Source of the DNA: Streptomyces candidus
GTDB taxonomy: Bacteria > Actinomycetota > Actinomycetes > Streptomycetales > Streptomycetaceae
NCBI RefSeq assembly: GCF_014207445.1
Contig: NZ_JACHEM010000019.1
Location: 1 to 64,000 of the forward strand
Direction of reading: 5' to 3'
Length of the DNA stretch: 64,000 nucleotides
This document shows, in pieces, positions 1 through 8,609 of the stretch. Within the stretch, counting starts at the first letter, position 1. The number at the start of each line of letters is the position of its first letter. The notes beneath the pieces were generated by a model. It was not told the DNA's origin. It was given only the letters and a program-made list of their open reading frames with translations, and ran no database searches. Position numbers and translations under genes: made by a program.

Positions 1-140
1 GGGGGGCGGGGGCCAACCCCCGGCACCGGGAGGCCCGGGGGGGGCCCCGGGCGGGGGGCGGGCCCCCCCCCCTACGGGGCGCGGGGGGGCCCCCCCCGGG
101 GGGGGGCGCCCGACCGCGCGCGTCGCGGCAGGGGGCCGAA
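1..140. other. G/C homopolymer-rich low-complexity stretch, no gene
   Basis: This stretch is almost entirely runs of G and C, several of them seven or more long, with overlapping GC palindromes. No reading frame looks like protein. It lies just downstream of the ohr stop codon on the minus strand, so it could act as a strong GC hairpin terminator, but its exact length should be treated with caution because such runs are prone to sequencing error. Confidence 0.5.
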
Positions 141-153
141 GTGGCCGCTGTGC

Positions 154-567
<414 letters not shown>

Positions 568-610
568 GGGGTCCATCTCTCTTCGGTCGTCGGTCGGTGG
601 AACGTATGAC

Positions 611-650
611 CACAACTAGAGCACACAATTCAATTGCGCACAACTTAATC
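611..650. promoter_or_regulatory. Candidate OhrR operator between ohr and ohrR
   Basis: The 103-base gap between the divergent ohr and ohrR genes is locally AT-rich. It contains the inverted repeat CAATTCAATTG at 626-636, flanked by two ACAACT-like elements (about 613 and 641). MarR-type OhrR regulators are known to bind short AT-rich dyads in this intergenic position. Assignment to OhrR is inferred from position and symmetry. Confidence 0.6.
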
Positions 651-670
651 ACGCGCGGTACGCTGCCTCC

Positions 671-1240
671 ATGGCGAAGGAAAAGGCGGAGAAGACGGCG
701 GCCGGAACAGCCCAGGGAGACGCGGAGGACGCACGCGAGGTACGGGACGCACGGCATCCGCAGGACGTCCGGGACGAGGACTTCCTGCGCCTCGACCACC
801 AGATCTGCTTCTCGCTGCACGCCGCGACGCGCGCCCTGAACGGCGTCTACCGCACGGCTCTGAAGGACCTGGGTCTCACCTACCCGCAGTACCTGGTGAT
901 GCTGGTGCTCTGGGAGGACGGCGAACTGCCCGTCAAGAGGATCGGCGAACGGCTGCGACTGGACTCGGGCACCCTCTCCCCGCTGCTCAAGCGCCTGGAG
1001 TCGGCGGGCCACGTGGAGCGCCGCCGCAGCCCCGACGACGAGCGCTCGGTCACCGTCCGGCCCACCGCGCAGGGTGCCGCGCTCCGGGCGCAGGCACTGG
1101 CCGTGCCGCGTGCCATCGCCGCGTCCACCGGGCTCACCCTGGCCGAGGTCGCCGACCTGCGCACCCGGCTCAACACCCTGACCGCCACCCTGGACGGCGC
1201 GGACCCCGTGGCGCTCGCCGGGGGCTGCGCGGCCGGCTGA
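671..1240 (+). CDS. ohrR: MarR-family organic peroxide sensor/repressor OhrR
   Basis: DNA-binding repressor of the divergent ohr gene. The MarR winged helix is plain: YPQYLVMLVLWEDGE, then RIGERLRLDSGTLSPLLKRLE as recognition region, then a wing with RSPDDERSV. Cys46 in LDHQICFSLHAATR matches the single peroxide-sensing cysteine (Cys15 in Bacillus OhrR), so the protein carries about 31 extra, charged N-terminal residues. The ATG at 671 has no good ribosome site, so the message may be leaderless or the start may lie further in. Direct target pairing with ohr makes the name secure; oxidation chemistry is by family analogy. Confidence 0.9.
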   Translation: MAKEKAEKTAAGTAQGDAEDAREVRDARHPQDVRDEDFLRLDHQICFSLHAATRALNGVYRTALKDLGLTYPQYLVMLVLWEDGELPVKRIGERLRLDSGTLSPLLKRLESAGHVERRRSPDDERSVTVRPTAQGAALRAQALAVPRAIAASTGLTLAEVADLRTRLNTLTATLDGADPVALAGGCAAG

Positions 1241-1242
1241 GG

Positions 1243-2544
1243 TCAGTCCTCCGCCGTCCCCCGCGGGGACGCTCCGGTGAGGTCCGCACCGGTGGCGGCG
1301 TTGCGCCGGGAGTGCCCGACGCCGTGCCAGTCCAGGCACATGATGGTCGCGTCGTCCTCCAGGTGCCCGTCGTGCGCGGCGACGACCTTCGCGATCACCG
1401 TGCGGGCGGCCTCGCGCGGGTGCAGGCCGCCGGTACGTACGATCAGGTCCTCCAGGTCCAGGTCACCCGCGCTGTGCTCCAGCATGCCGTCGGTGAACAT
1501 GAACAGCCGGTCGCCGTCCCGCAGGTCCAGCCGCTGCACCTGGTAGGAGTGCGGGAAGCGGAAACCGAACGGCATGTCGATCGCCACCTCCAGCTGCTCG
1601 ACCTTTCCGTCCCGCAGCCGCAGCGGCCAGGGGTGGCCCGCGTTGATGAACTCGACGTTTCCGTCGTGCAGTCCGATGCGCAGGAGCTGACCGGTGACGT
1701 ATCCCTGACGGCCGTGGTCGACCAGGGCCAGGTCGGCCTGCCGGGCCTGTTCGGCCAGGCCCTCGCCGGCCCGCCGGGCCCCGCGCAGCGCGCCCACGGC
1801 CAGCGTGGCGAGCAGCGCGGCGTCGACGTCGTGACCCATCGCGTCGGTGACGGACAGCTGCACGGTGTCGCGGTCGATCACGTAGTCGAAGGTGTCCCCT
1901 CCGACGTGGTCGGCGGGCTCCAGCGCCCCGGCGACCGTGAACTGGGCGGCCTCGCAGGCGAGGGAGGAGGGCAGCAGCCGGTGCTGGATCTCCGCGGCCA
2001 GGCTCAGCGGCCGGGTGCGGCGGCCCCACTGGTACACGTCGGTGTACGACCGGTTCGCGATGACGATGTAGGCCAGTGCGTGGGCGGTCTCGCCGATCTC
2101 CCGCATCGCGCTGTCGTCGGGCTCCGCGGAGAGGAAGAGTTCCAGCAGACCGATGGCGTCCCCGCGATTGGTGACCGGAGCGACGACCCGCACCCCGCTC
2201 GCGCCCTCCCTCCGCGCGGTGGCGGGCCGCTGGGTCCGGATCACCTCGTCGTACAGGGTGCCGCGCAGGGCGATGCGCCGGACCGGTTCGTCGGTGTCGA
2301 CGTCGCCGGCGACGCCAAGACGCACCACGGAGGTGCCGGTGAAGTCCATGATGAGGAAGGTGACCTCGGTCGCGTCGAGGCGTTGGCGCAGCATGCGGGC
2401 GACGACGTCGAGCGATTCCACCGGAGGTGCGGCCTCCGCGGCGGCGAGCGCCCCGGCGAGTCCCACGGCCGGGGGGCGGCCGTCGGCATCCGGGGCAGGC
2501 GGAGCTCCGGCCGGCCGGCCGGAAGCCGGCGGATGCGTGTTCAC
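1243..2544 (-). CDS. GAF-SpoIIE (RsbU-like) PP2C-type serine phosphatase
   Basis: Likely a signalling phosphatase that dephosphorylates STAS-type anti-sigma antagonists in partner-switching pathways. The N-terminal 40 residues are Pro/Ala-rich. A GAF-like sensor follows (about 50-185), and the C-terminal half is a SpoIIE domain with GGDTFDYV, the metal-site motif SVTDAMGHDVDAALLA, and FMFTDGMLEH. It starts at a GTG with GGAGA nine bases upstream. It ends three bases after ohrR on the opposite strand. No partner gene is adjacent, although a SigB-type sigma factor and two MEDS regulators lie about 10 kb away and are plausible partners (inference only). Length of 433 residues fits the family. 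Confidence 0.88.
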   Translation of the reverse strand: MNTHPPASGRPAGAPPAPDADGRPPAVGLAGALAAAEAAPPVESLDVVARMLRQRLDATEVTFLIMDFTGTSVVRLGVAGDVDTDEPVRRIALRGTLYDEVIRTQRPATARREGASGVRVVAPVTNRGDAIGLLELFLSAEPDDSAMREIGETAHALAYIVIANRSYTDVYQWGRRTRPLSLAAEIQHRLLPSSLACEAAQFTVAGALEPADHVGGDTFDYVIDRDTVQLSVTDAMGHDVDAALLATLAVGALRGARRAGEGLAEQARQADLALVDHGRQGYVTGQLLRIGLHDGNVEFINAGHPWPLRLRDGKVEQLEVAIDMPFGFRFPHSYQVQRLDLRDGDRLFMFTDGMLEHSAGDLDLEDLIVRTGGLHPREAARTVIAKVVAAHDGHLEDDATIMCLDWHGVGHSRRNAATGADLTGASPRGTAED

Positions 2545-2787
2545 CTGGGGCGTCTCCGTTGCTCTGGTGCCTGGTCGTCACGCGCGGAGGGCGCACCGGA
2601 CACCGGGCCCGGCCGGCCGCGAGAACGCACCCGGGGCACGCGTCGCACCGCATCGGGCGGCAGCCGCCGCACCAACCTACCGCGCCCGCCCCGCGGCGCC
2701 CCGCCGCACGTCTGCGGACGGCACGGGCACGAGGCCGACCGCGCCGTCCCGTACACCCGGAACGGGCCCTCCGGGACGACCGCCGGG

Positions 2788-3555
2788 TCAGGGCCGGTAG
2801 ACCTCGCCGGGCCGGGGCACGGCCGGGGACATCAGCTGGGAGAACGTGACGAACGTGTATCCCTTCGCCCGGAGTTCGGAGATGATCCCGGGGACCGCCG
2901 GAATCGTGCCGGCGTACCGCTCGTGGAGCAGGATGATCCCGTCGCGTTCGGTCTGGTCGAGAACACGCTGCTTGATCAGGGCGCTGTCGGTGGTCTGGAA
3001 GTCCTTGGCCGTGACGCTCCACAGGGCCTGGGCGAGGCCGAGTTCCCTGAGTACGTCGGAGACGTCGTCGTTGGTGGCGCCGCCCGGCGGGCGCAGGAGG
3101 TTGGGGACCTTGCCGGTGGCGGCCTCGATGTCCTTCTGCACCGGCTCGACCTCCGCGCGGATCTCGTCCGGCGTGAGTTCGGTGAGGTTCTTGTGCGTCA
3201 AGGTGTGGTTCGCGACCTCGTGCCCCTCCTTCGCCATCCGGGTCACGGTCTGCGGATAGGTGTCGGTGTGGCCCTTCCCCTGGAGGAAGAAGGTCGCGGG
3301 TACCTTCTCGCGCTTCAGGACGTCCAGCAGTTTCGGCGTCGGGGCGCTGGGACCGCCGTCGAAGGTCAGCACCACGCACTTTGCCTCGGCGCAGTCGACC
3401 GGCCCTGCGGCCCTGCCGTCGGCGTCGTCGCGCGCCTCGGCGGGCGAGATGACGCCGGTGAGCGTGCTGCACGCGGTGAGGACCGGCAGGAGGGCGGCGG
3501 CGAGGAGCAGGCCCGTGGTACGGGTGAGGCGGGTGCGGTTCATGACTCTCATCAT
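2788..3555 (-). CDS. Polysaccharide deacetylase (NodB-fold) lipoprotein
   Basis: Predicted surface lipoprotein of the CE4/NodB family, which remove N- or O-acetyl groups from cell-wall or environmental polysaccharides. A lipobox LTAC ends at Cys29 after a hydrophobic signal. Motif 1 reads TFDGGPS (64-70), motif 2 is NHTLTH (His117, His121), motif 3 is RPPGG, and ILLHE is near the C-terminus. The canonical motif 1 is TFDDGP, so the metal-binding aspartate is Gly67 here; the catalytic-base Asp66 and both histidines are kept. The start is supported by GGAGG eight bases upstream. Activity may therefore be altered. Divergent from the secreted propeller genes. Confidence 0.88.
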   Translation of the reverse strand: MMRVMNRTRLTRTTGLLLAAALLPVLTACSTLTGVISPAEARDDADGRAAGPVDCAEAKCVVLTFDGGPSAPTPKLLDVLKREKVPATFFLQGKGHTDTYPQTVTRMAKEGHEVANHTLTHKNLTELTPDEIRAEVEPVQKDIEAATGKVPNLLRPPGGATNDDVSDVLRELGLAQALWSVTAKDFQTTDSALIKQRVLDQTERDGIILLHERYAGTIPAVPGIISELRAKGYTFVTFSQLMSPAVPRPGEVYRP

Positions 3556-3791
3556 CGGCCCCGCCTCCGGGCGCGGCGCAGGGGGTTCGCCGCAGGGAGT
3601 GCGCGCGGCGCGCCGGGAGGGTACGCCGTCCGGGCCGCCACCCGCCCGACGGGACCATCAACTCGCTGATTCGGCAGGGGAGTTGGCCGGGCCGATGCGT
3701 CCAGGCAGTGGCCCGCGATCGGCCGGATGTCGTCTGTTCAGGGGTGTGCGGCGTCAGTAGCGTGTGCGCCCTTCGCACTCCTGGGGGTCTC

Positions 3792-4859
3792 GTGCACGGT
3801 CTCCGTACGTTCGTCGCCTGCCTCGTGCTCTCCTGCACCGCGGTCATGTCGCCCGCCGGCGCCGGGACGGTCGCCGCGGCCGCGCCGCCCCGCTGGTCGG
3901 CCCTGCCGGTGCCGGCGGCGGCCCCGGCCGTGTACGTGGCCGACCTCGCCGCCCGCGGGCCCCGCGAGGCGTGGGCGACCGGCTCGGAGTCCGGACCGGA
4001 CGGCCCGCGGCCGGTGCTTCACCGGTGGGACGGCGCCACCTGGAGCCGGGACGCCACCTTCCCCGGGGCCGGGCAACCGGGCCGGCTCGGCAAGGTGCAG
4101 TTCGTCGGCGACGAGACGTGGGTCTTCCACCACCGCGACGGAGCGGGCGAGATCCTGCGCCGGTCGGCGGATGGGTGGACCGTCGTGCCGCTGCCGCAGA
4201 CCCTCTGGTACTACCAGGACTTCACCGCGGTGCCGGGCGCCGCGTGGGTGGTCGGCGAGGACGACAGCGGGCTGAAGGTGCTGCACTACGACGGTTCCCG
4301 CTGGACCGCGCAGAGGGCCCCCGACGGCGTGCTGTCCCTGCGGGGGATCACCGCCCGCAGTGCCACCGACGCGTGGGCGTGGGCGGACACCGCCGCGGGG
4401 GCAGCCGTACTGCGCTGGGACGGTACGACGTGGCGGGACGCGCAGGTGCCGCTGCCGCCTGACAGCAACGTGTACACAGTCCTTCCCGAACCGTCCGGCC
4501 GGGTCACCATCGGCGGCAGCCAGTACGCCGACGGCGTGAACCGCACGTACCTGACGACCGGCAACGGGCGTACCTGGCGCACCACTTACCCGCCCCTGGA
4601 CAACGCCTCCGCCGAGGACATGGTGCGCGGCCCGGACGGCGCGCTGTGGCTGCCGGTGCGCAGCGACCGCGCGTTCCAGTCCAGGTACGCCCGGGTGGAC
4701 GGCTCGCGCACCGGCTTCTCCTACGGACCCCGGCGCACGCACGCGATCGAGGTCCAGCCGCGTGCGCTGGCGTCGGCCGGCTCCACACTGCTGTCCTTCG
4801 GGACCGTCGAGATCTACGGCTCCAAACCGAACCTGATGAGCGAACGACTGGGAGGCTGA
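3792..4859 (+). CDS. Secreted beta-propeller-like protein (first of tandem pair)
   Basis: Function unknown. The GTG start is preceded by a TGGGGGT ribosome site and yields a standard Sec signal (VHGLRTFVACLVLSCTAVM, cleavage near AGA/AAAA). The mature protein has recurring blocks ending in motifs such as REAWATG, TDAWAWAD and LRRS/LRWDG repeats (for example VLRWDGTTW). These resemble Asp-box/BNR or YCF48-like beta-propeller blades. It is followed two bases later by a paralogue with the same repeat style, so the two are probably one transcript. A longer frame upstream to 3708 exists but lacks coding character. A binding or extracellular scaffold role is possible but unproven. Confidence 0.75.
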   Translation: MHGLRTFVACLVLSCTAVMSPAGAGTVAAAAPPRWSALPVPAAAPAVYVADLAARGPREAWATGSESGPDGPRPVLHRWDGATWSRDATFPGAGQPGRLGKVQFVGDETWVFHHRDGAGEILRRSADGWTVVPLPQTLWYYQDFTAVPGAAWVVGEDDSGLKVLHYDGSRWTAQRAPDGVLSLRGITARSATDAWAWADTAAGAAVLRWDGTTWRDAQVPLPPDSNVYTVLPEPSGRVTIGGSQYADGVNRTYLTTGNGRTWRTTYPPLDNASAEDMVRGPDGALWLPVRSDRAFQSRYARVDGSRTGFSYGPRRTHAIEVQPRALASAGSTLLSFGTVEIYGSKPNLMSERLGG

Positions 4860-4861
4860 CC

Positions 4862-5962
4862 ATGGCACGGAGACTTCTCGTCGCGGCCCTCGCGGTCGCC
4901 ATGACCCTCGTTCCCGTCGCCGCGGCGGACCCTCTGACCTGGCAGCACGTCCCGGTGCCCGCACAGGTGCGCCCGCAGGCCGGGCTGAACGAGGCCGCGG
5001 CGACCGGACCCGAGCGGGCGTGGGCGGTGGGCACGGACGCCGTCGGCCGCACGGCGCCGGGCTTCCCGCTGCTGCTGCGGTGGAACGGCACCGCCTGGCA
5101 GCGCCAGAGCCTTCCCGGCGCCGCCTGGCAGGGCGAACTGCTGTCGGTGGCCGCCACCTCGGCGTCCGAGGCCTGGGCGGTCGGCCGCGACACGGCGGGC
5201 GGCACCCGGTTGCTCCGCCTCGACGCCTCCGGGTGGCGGGAGGACCGGGCGCCGCGCGGCGTCGCCGTGACCAAGGTCGTCGCGGGCGGCGGTGAAACCT
5301 GGCTGATCGGCTCCCGGGACGGCGCGCAGGCACTGCTGCGCCGGGACGGGCGCACCTGGCGGGACCTGCCGGTGCCGCCCGGCTCGGTGTACGGACTGCA
5401 CCTTTTGGCGGCCGACGACGTCTGGGCCGCGGGCTCCTCCGGAGCGGGCGCGACCGTGTCGCACTGGGACGGGCAGGCGTGGCAGCAGACGGTCGTGAAC
5501 GGCTTTCCCCGGTCGGGGGTCGGCACGGTACTCGCGGTCTCCCCGACCGAGGTGTGGGCGGGCGGCTCGGCCGGGTTCATCGGCGGACCGGTGGGCCGGC
5601 CGATTCCGCCGCTGCTGATGCGCTGGAACGGCACGGAGTGGACCCGGGTGGCCGTGCCCACCGACTTCGGCGGCATCACCTCGCTGGCACCCAGCGCTTC
5701 CGGCGGGCTGGGCTGGGTCGCGGTGGCCCGCTCGCAGAAGTGGGGGTCGCCCGGCGGCCGGCCCCCGCTGGTCCCCGGGCCCGCGTTCCTCGCCTGGGAC
5801 GGCTTCGCGTTCACCCCGTACGACGAGCCGGCCGTGGCCGGGGAGGGCGCCTCCTCGGTGCTGACGCTGGCCCCGGTGCCGGGCGCCGCGACGGTGTGGT
5901 CCGTGGGCCGCGCCGCCGGCCCCGAGGGCACCTTCGCACCGCGCGTCCTGCGCTTCGGGTGA
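4862..5962 (+). CDS. Secreted beta-propeller-like protein (second of tandem pair)
   Basis: Paralogue of the preceding gene; function unknown. The ATG at 4862 sits five bases after GGGAGG and two bases after the upstream stop, so the two are co-transcribed. It has a signal peptide (ARRLLVAALAVAMTLVPVAAA). Six or seven repeats follow with the blade motif [DE]xWAxG: RAWAVGTD, EAWAVGRD, DVWAAGSS, EVWAGGS, each followed by a tryptophan-containing strand such as LLRWNGTAW. At 366 residues it would make one complete propeller. The pair probably arose by tandem duplication. No catalytic signature was recognised. Confidence 0.77.
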   Translation: MARRLLVAALAVAMTLVPVAAADPLTWQHVPVPAQVRPQAGLNEAAATGPERAWAVGTDAVGRTAPGFPLLLRWNGTAWQRQSLPGAAWQGELLSVAATSASEAWAVGRDTAGGTRLLRLDASGWREDRAPRGVAVTKVVAGGGETWLIGSRDGAQALLRRDGRTWRDLPVPPGSVYGLHLLAADDVWAAGSSGAGATVSHWDGQAWQQTVVNGFPRSGVGTVLAVSPTEVWAGGSAGFIGGPVGRPIPPLLMRWNGTEWTRVAVPTDFGGITSLAPSASGGLGWVAVARSQKWGSPGGRPPLVPGPAFLAWDGFAFTPYDEPAVAGEGASSVLTLAPVPGAATVWSVGRAAGPEGTFAPRVLRFG

Positions 5963-6090
5963 GGTGCGAGGGGATCGGGTGCGCGGGCGGCGGGGGCTTT
6001 CTGCGAGCCGGGCGGCGAGATCCCGCCGCCGCACCCCGCCGCCGGCCTCGGCCGTCGCGCTGAGCCGCCCGCACAATTCCGACAACTCCC

Positions 6091-6490
6091 TTGGCTCGCA
6101 AGCGACTTGTCCCGCCGTGCCTCTTGTCCGAACGTACCGGCGCCTCGTACGACATCCGGCTCGACCCCACGCCCAAGAAGGACGGGGTGAACCGGACCGA
6201 GATCATGATCTGGTTCCACCGGGTCGGCCCGGTCCAGCCCATCGGGTCGCCGGCCGGGACCGCCACTGTCGGCGGTCGCACCTGGGAGGTGTGGTCCGGC
6301 AACAACGGCGGCAACGACGTGCTTTCCTTCCTCGCCCCGGCGGCGATCCCCGAGTGGAGTACGCCGACGCCCGGAGCCTGCCAGGTGCGTTGCGCGGCCC
6401 AGTCCTGGCCGGGCGGCTTCGTCGCCGATGTGACCCGCACCAACACCGCCGCGACGCCGGTCGACGGCTGGCGGGTCCGGGGCGCGCCAA
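6091..6490 (+). pseudogene. Decayed endoglucanase: GH12 fragment joined to CBM2 fragment
   Basis: Remnant of a secreted cellulase. Residues such as GASYDIRLDPTPKKDGVN and EIMIWFHRVGPVQPIGSP match the middle of GH12 endoglucanases (S. lividans CelB type), including the EIMIW nucleophile region, and continue to LSFLAPAAIPEWS. The reading then jumps straight into GACQVRCAAQSWPGGFVADV and VTRTNTAATPVDGWRV, which is the start of a CBM2 cellulose-binding module. The signal peptide, N-terminal strands, acid/base glutamate region, linker and most of the CBM are missing. The frame then runs meaninglessly into the opposite-strand gene at 6517. An internal deletion plus truncation at both ends explains it. 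Confidence 0.82.
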
Positions 6491-6516
6491 TGCACCGGGT
6501 GCGTCCCGGATCGGGC

Positions 6517-6867
6517 TCAGAAGCTCCAGGAGACGGCGTTGTTCAGGTCGACGACGGCCACCAGGACCACGAGGTCGGCGACACCGAGGACCATCCCGAG
6601 CCAGGCCCGGTACCGGCGGGTGGTGCCGCGCCGCAGGGCGAGGGTGGCGAGTACGAGGGCCGCCGGGCCCAGGACGACGCTCATGGTGAGCAGTCCCACC
6701 ACGCCGAACACGAAGGAGGCGACCGCCATCCCGTCCGCGTCGTGCAGACCGACGCGGCGGGTGCGGCCGGGGGCGGGGTCCGCGGCGGGGCGGCCGGCGC
6801 CGGCCTGCGGGGCGTCGGCGCCTCCGGCGGGGGCGGTGCGGGTCCCGGTGGGCGCGGTGTGCTGCAT
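6517..6867 (-). CDS. DUF4190-type small membrane protein
   Basis: A 116-residue predicted membrane protein. The first 45 residues are Ala/Pro/Gly-rich and probably disordered and cytoplasmic. Two hydrophobic segments follow, about 48-75 (ASFVFGVVGLLTMSVVLGPA) and 90-108 (LGMVLGVADLVVLVAVVDL), separated by a short basic loop, the layout of DUF4190 proteins. A strong AAAGGAG ribosome site precedes the ATG. It may share a transcript with the small gene just upstream at 6926. Biochemical role unknown. Confidence 0.8.
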   Translation of the reverse strand: MQHTAPTGTRTAPAGGADAPQAGAGRPAADPAPGRTRRVGLHDADGMAVASFVFGVVGLLTMSVVLGPAALVLATLALRRGTTRRYRAWLGMVLGVADLVVLVAVVDLNNAVSWSF

Positions 6868-6925
6868 GGTCGTGCTCCTTTCTCGTAGGCCGGTCGAAGG
6901 TCCGGCGTGCTGCCCGGAGCGGTCC

Positions 6926-7072
6926 TCAGCGGTGTCGGCGTTCCCGGACCGCGAAGACCAGCAGCCAGCAGCCGATCACCGCGGCGGCGACCAGGGAGAC
7001 GGGCGGGGGCAGATGGGCGACGGGGCCCAGCAGAACGCCCAGGAGCAGGAGGGCGGCGACGAGTGCGATCAC
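6926..7072 (-). CDS. Small membrane protein, divergent from TetR regulator
   Basis: A 48-residue protein made of two hydrophobic helices (VIALVAALLLLGVLLGPVAH and SLVAAAVIGCWLLVFAV) around a PPP turn, ending in a basic tail RERRHR. The GTG start is favoured because GCGAGG lies ten bases upstream; the frame stays open further upstream but there it crosses the dyad operator. Position next to a divergent TetR-type regulator suggests it is the regulated target, perhaps with the DUF4190 gene downstream of it. Function unknown. Confidence 0.55.
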   Translation of the reverse strand: MIALVAALLLLGVLLGPVAHLPPPVSLVAAAVIGCWLLVFAVRERRHR

Positions 7073-7110
7073 TGGCTCAACACCTCGCAGAGCGGGAGGA
7101 GAACGATTTG

Positions 7111-7186
7111 AGTGAACAGTTGTTACTACACTTGTCCACTGAAGCAGATCCCCATGCTTCCTTTCCTCGGAGAACGACTGTTTACT
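7111..7186. promoter_or_regulatory. TetR-type operator dyad plus extra half-site
   Basis: Arms AGTGAACAGTTGT (7111-7123) and ACACTTGTCCACT (7128-7140) form a 30-bp inverted repeat matching at 10 of 13 positions. A further element GAACGACTGTTTACT (7172-7186) is the reverse complement of the left arm at 13 of 15 positions and lies just before the regulator's ATG at 7194. This suggests autoregulation and control of the divergent membrane-protein genes. Confidence 0.65.
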
Positions 7187-7193
7187 GGATGAC

Positions 7194-7850
7194 ATGAGTC
7201 ACATCGCGGAGACCGCACCCGGGGCGACGGGGGCCGTCGGCGTCCGGCAGGCCCAGAAGTTGAGAACCCGTCAGGCCCTGATGGACGCGGCACTCCGCCT
7301 GCTGGAGCACCAGAGCCTGAGCAGTCTGGGCCTGCGCGAGGTGACCCGGGCCGCCGGTATCGCCCCCACCGCCTTCTACCGGCACTTCAAGGACACCGCG
7401 GAACTCGGCGTCGCCCTGGTCGAGGAGTCGCTGGGCGGACTGCACGGCGCCCTCCGCACCGGCCTGTCCGCTCCCGACCCGGGCGACAGCGAGGCCAGGA
7501 TCGCCCTCACCGTCGGCCTGATCGCCGACCTCACGCGGTCCGCCCCGGCGCACGTACGGTTCGTGGCCCGTGAGCGGCACGGCGGTGTGCAGCCGGTGCG
7601 CCGCGCGATCGGGGACCAACTGCGGCTGTTCGCCGAGGAGGTGGCCGACGCGCTCGGCGCACTCCCGGACTCGGCGGGCTGGCCGCGCGAGGACCTGCTG
7701 ATGCTGGCGGGGATCTACGTCGACCACATGGTGATGACCGCGTCGGCCTTCCTCGCTGCCGGTCCCGACGGCGAGCAGTCCACCGCCGAGCTCGCCCGCC
7801 GCCAACTGCGCCTGGTCGGCCTGGGCCGCCGCCACTGGCTGGATGGTTAG
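7194..7850 (+). CDS. TetR-family regulator, FabR-like
   Basis: DNA-binding transcriptional regulator of 218 residues. The HTH (LREVTRAAGIAPTAFYRHFKD, preceded by KLRTRQALMDAALRLLE) closely follows the pattern of E. coli FabR, which represses unsaturated fatty acid genes. The ligand-binding half is helical, without recognisable ligand residues. Next to it are two small membrane-protein genes on the opposite strand, so control of membrane composition or stress is an attractive but unproven idea. The ribosome site is weak (GGATGAC). Operator-like dyads lie immediately upstream. Confidence 0.85.
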   Translation: MSHIAETAPGATGAVGVRQAQKLRTRQALMDAALRLLEHQSLSSLGLREVTRAAGIAPTAFYRHFKDTAELGVALVEESLGGLHGALRTGLSAPDPGDSEARIALTVGLIADLTRSAPAHVRFVARERHGGVQPVRRAIGDQLRLFAEEVADALGALPDSAGWPREDLLMLAGIYVDHMVMTASAFLAAGPDGEQSTAELARRQLRLVGLGRRHWLDG

Positions 7851-7911
7851 CCGCGATGCTCGGCGGGTCGGACCCCGGCTCCGTACAGGCCGGGCCCCGA
7901 CCGGCTGCCGG

Positions 7912-8460
7912 TCAGGCCGTGGCGCGCTGCCGGGCCTGCCATTCCGGTGCGAGGAGCCCGAGGACGACTTCGTCCAGGAACTCGCCCAGCACCCACGCGG
8001 AGGAGCGCAGCACGCCCTCGCGGGTGAACCCGTTCCGCTCGGCGGCGCGCAGCATCGCCGTGTTGTCGGCGAGCGTCTCGATCTGGAGGCGCCGCAGGCC
8101 GCGCACGACGAAGCCGTAGTGGCACAGCACGGCCACCACGTCCGTGCCGTAGCCCTTGCCGCGTGCGGACGGGAGGATTCCCAGGCCGACGTGCCCGCCC
8201 CGGTGGTGTGCGTCGATGCCCCACAGGGTCGCGGTGCCGACCAGAGCGTCGCTCTCCACGTCCACGACGGAGAACGAGACGTTCATGACGTCCAGGCCGT
8301 CCACGTGCAGCCGGGGGTCCTTCGCGTCCGGGGGCATCGGCGTCCACGGCCGCGCCGCCGCCCGGGAGCCCGTGACGGCGTCGTCGTAGAGCCCGGTGCG
8401 CAGCAGCGGGATGTCCTCTTCGTGCCGGGCCCTGAGCGCGACCCTCCTGCCAGTCAGCAT
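7912..8460 (-). CDS. GNAT N-acetyltransferase (RimJ/RimL-like)
   Basis: Predicted acetyl-CoA-dependent N-acetyltransferase. It opens with LTGRRVALRARHEEDIPLL, typical of the RimJ/RimL group, and carries the acetyl-CoA-binding motif A as GLGILPSARGKGYGTDVV, followed by LADNTAMLRAAERNGFTREGVLR, the usual motif B. At 182 residues the length is normal. The substrate cannot be told; protein N-termini and small amines are both seen in this group. It converges on the TetR gene with a 61-base gap. Confidence 0.88.
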   Translation of the reverse strand: MLTGRRVALRARHEEDIPLLRTGLYDDAVTGSRAAARPWTPMPPDAKDPRLHVDGLDVMNVSFSVVDVESDALVGTATLWGIDAHHRGGHVGLGILPSARGKGYGTDVVAVLCHYGFVVRGLRRLQIETLADNTAMLRAAERNGFTREGVLRSSAWVLGEFLDEVVLGLLAPEWQARQRATA

Positions 8461-8609
8461 GCACGCTTCCTATCGGAACGGTCCCACCTGCGGCAACACC
8501 TTCGCCGATCTTGTCGGTGGAGGTGCCCGCCGGGGACCGTCACCCCGTCGTGCGCAAGAGCGGCCCGTCGCGGCCGATGATCCCCCGGCGAGGGGGTACG
8601 CGGGAGGGC

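Noticed and set aside
1312..3669. Very long plus-strand open frame opposite the phosphatase and deacetylase genes
   Set aside because: It mirrors the minus-strand genes codon by codon, a usual effect of very high GC third positions. The protein is low-complexity with no domain.
4504..6495. 663-residue minus-strand frame spanning the propeller paralogue and cellulase relic
   Set aside because: Pro/Arg/Ser-rich shadow. The plus strand carries signal peptides, ribosome sites and the GH12/CBM2 match.
7174..7186. Pairing of GAACGACTGTTTACT with the far left operator arm as one long dyad
   Set aside because: The spacer would exceed 45 bases. Reading it as a separate half-site is more sensible.
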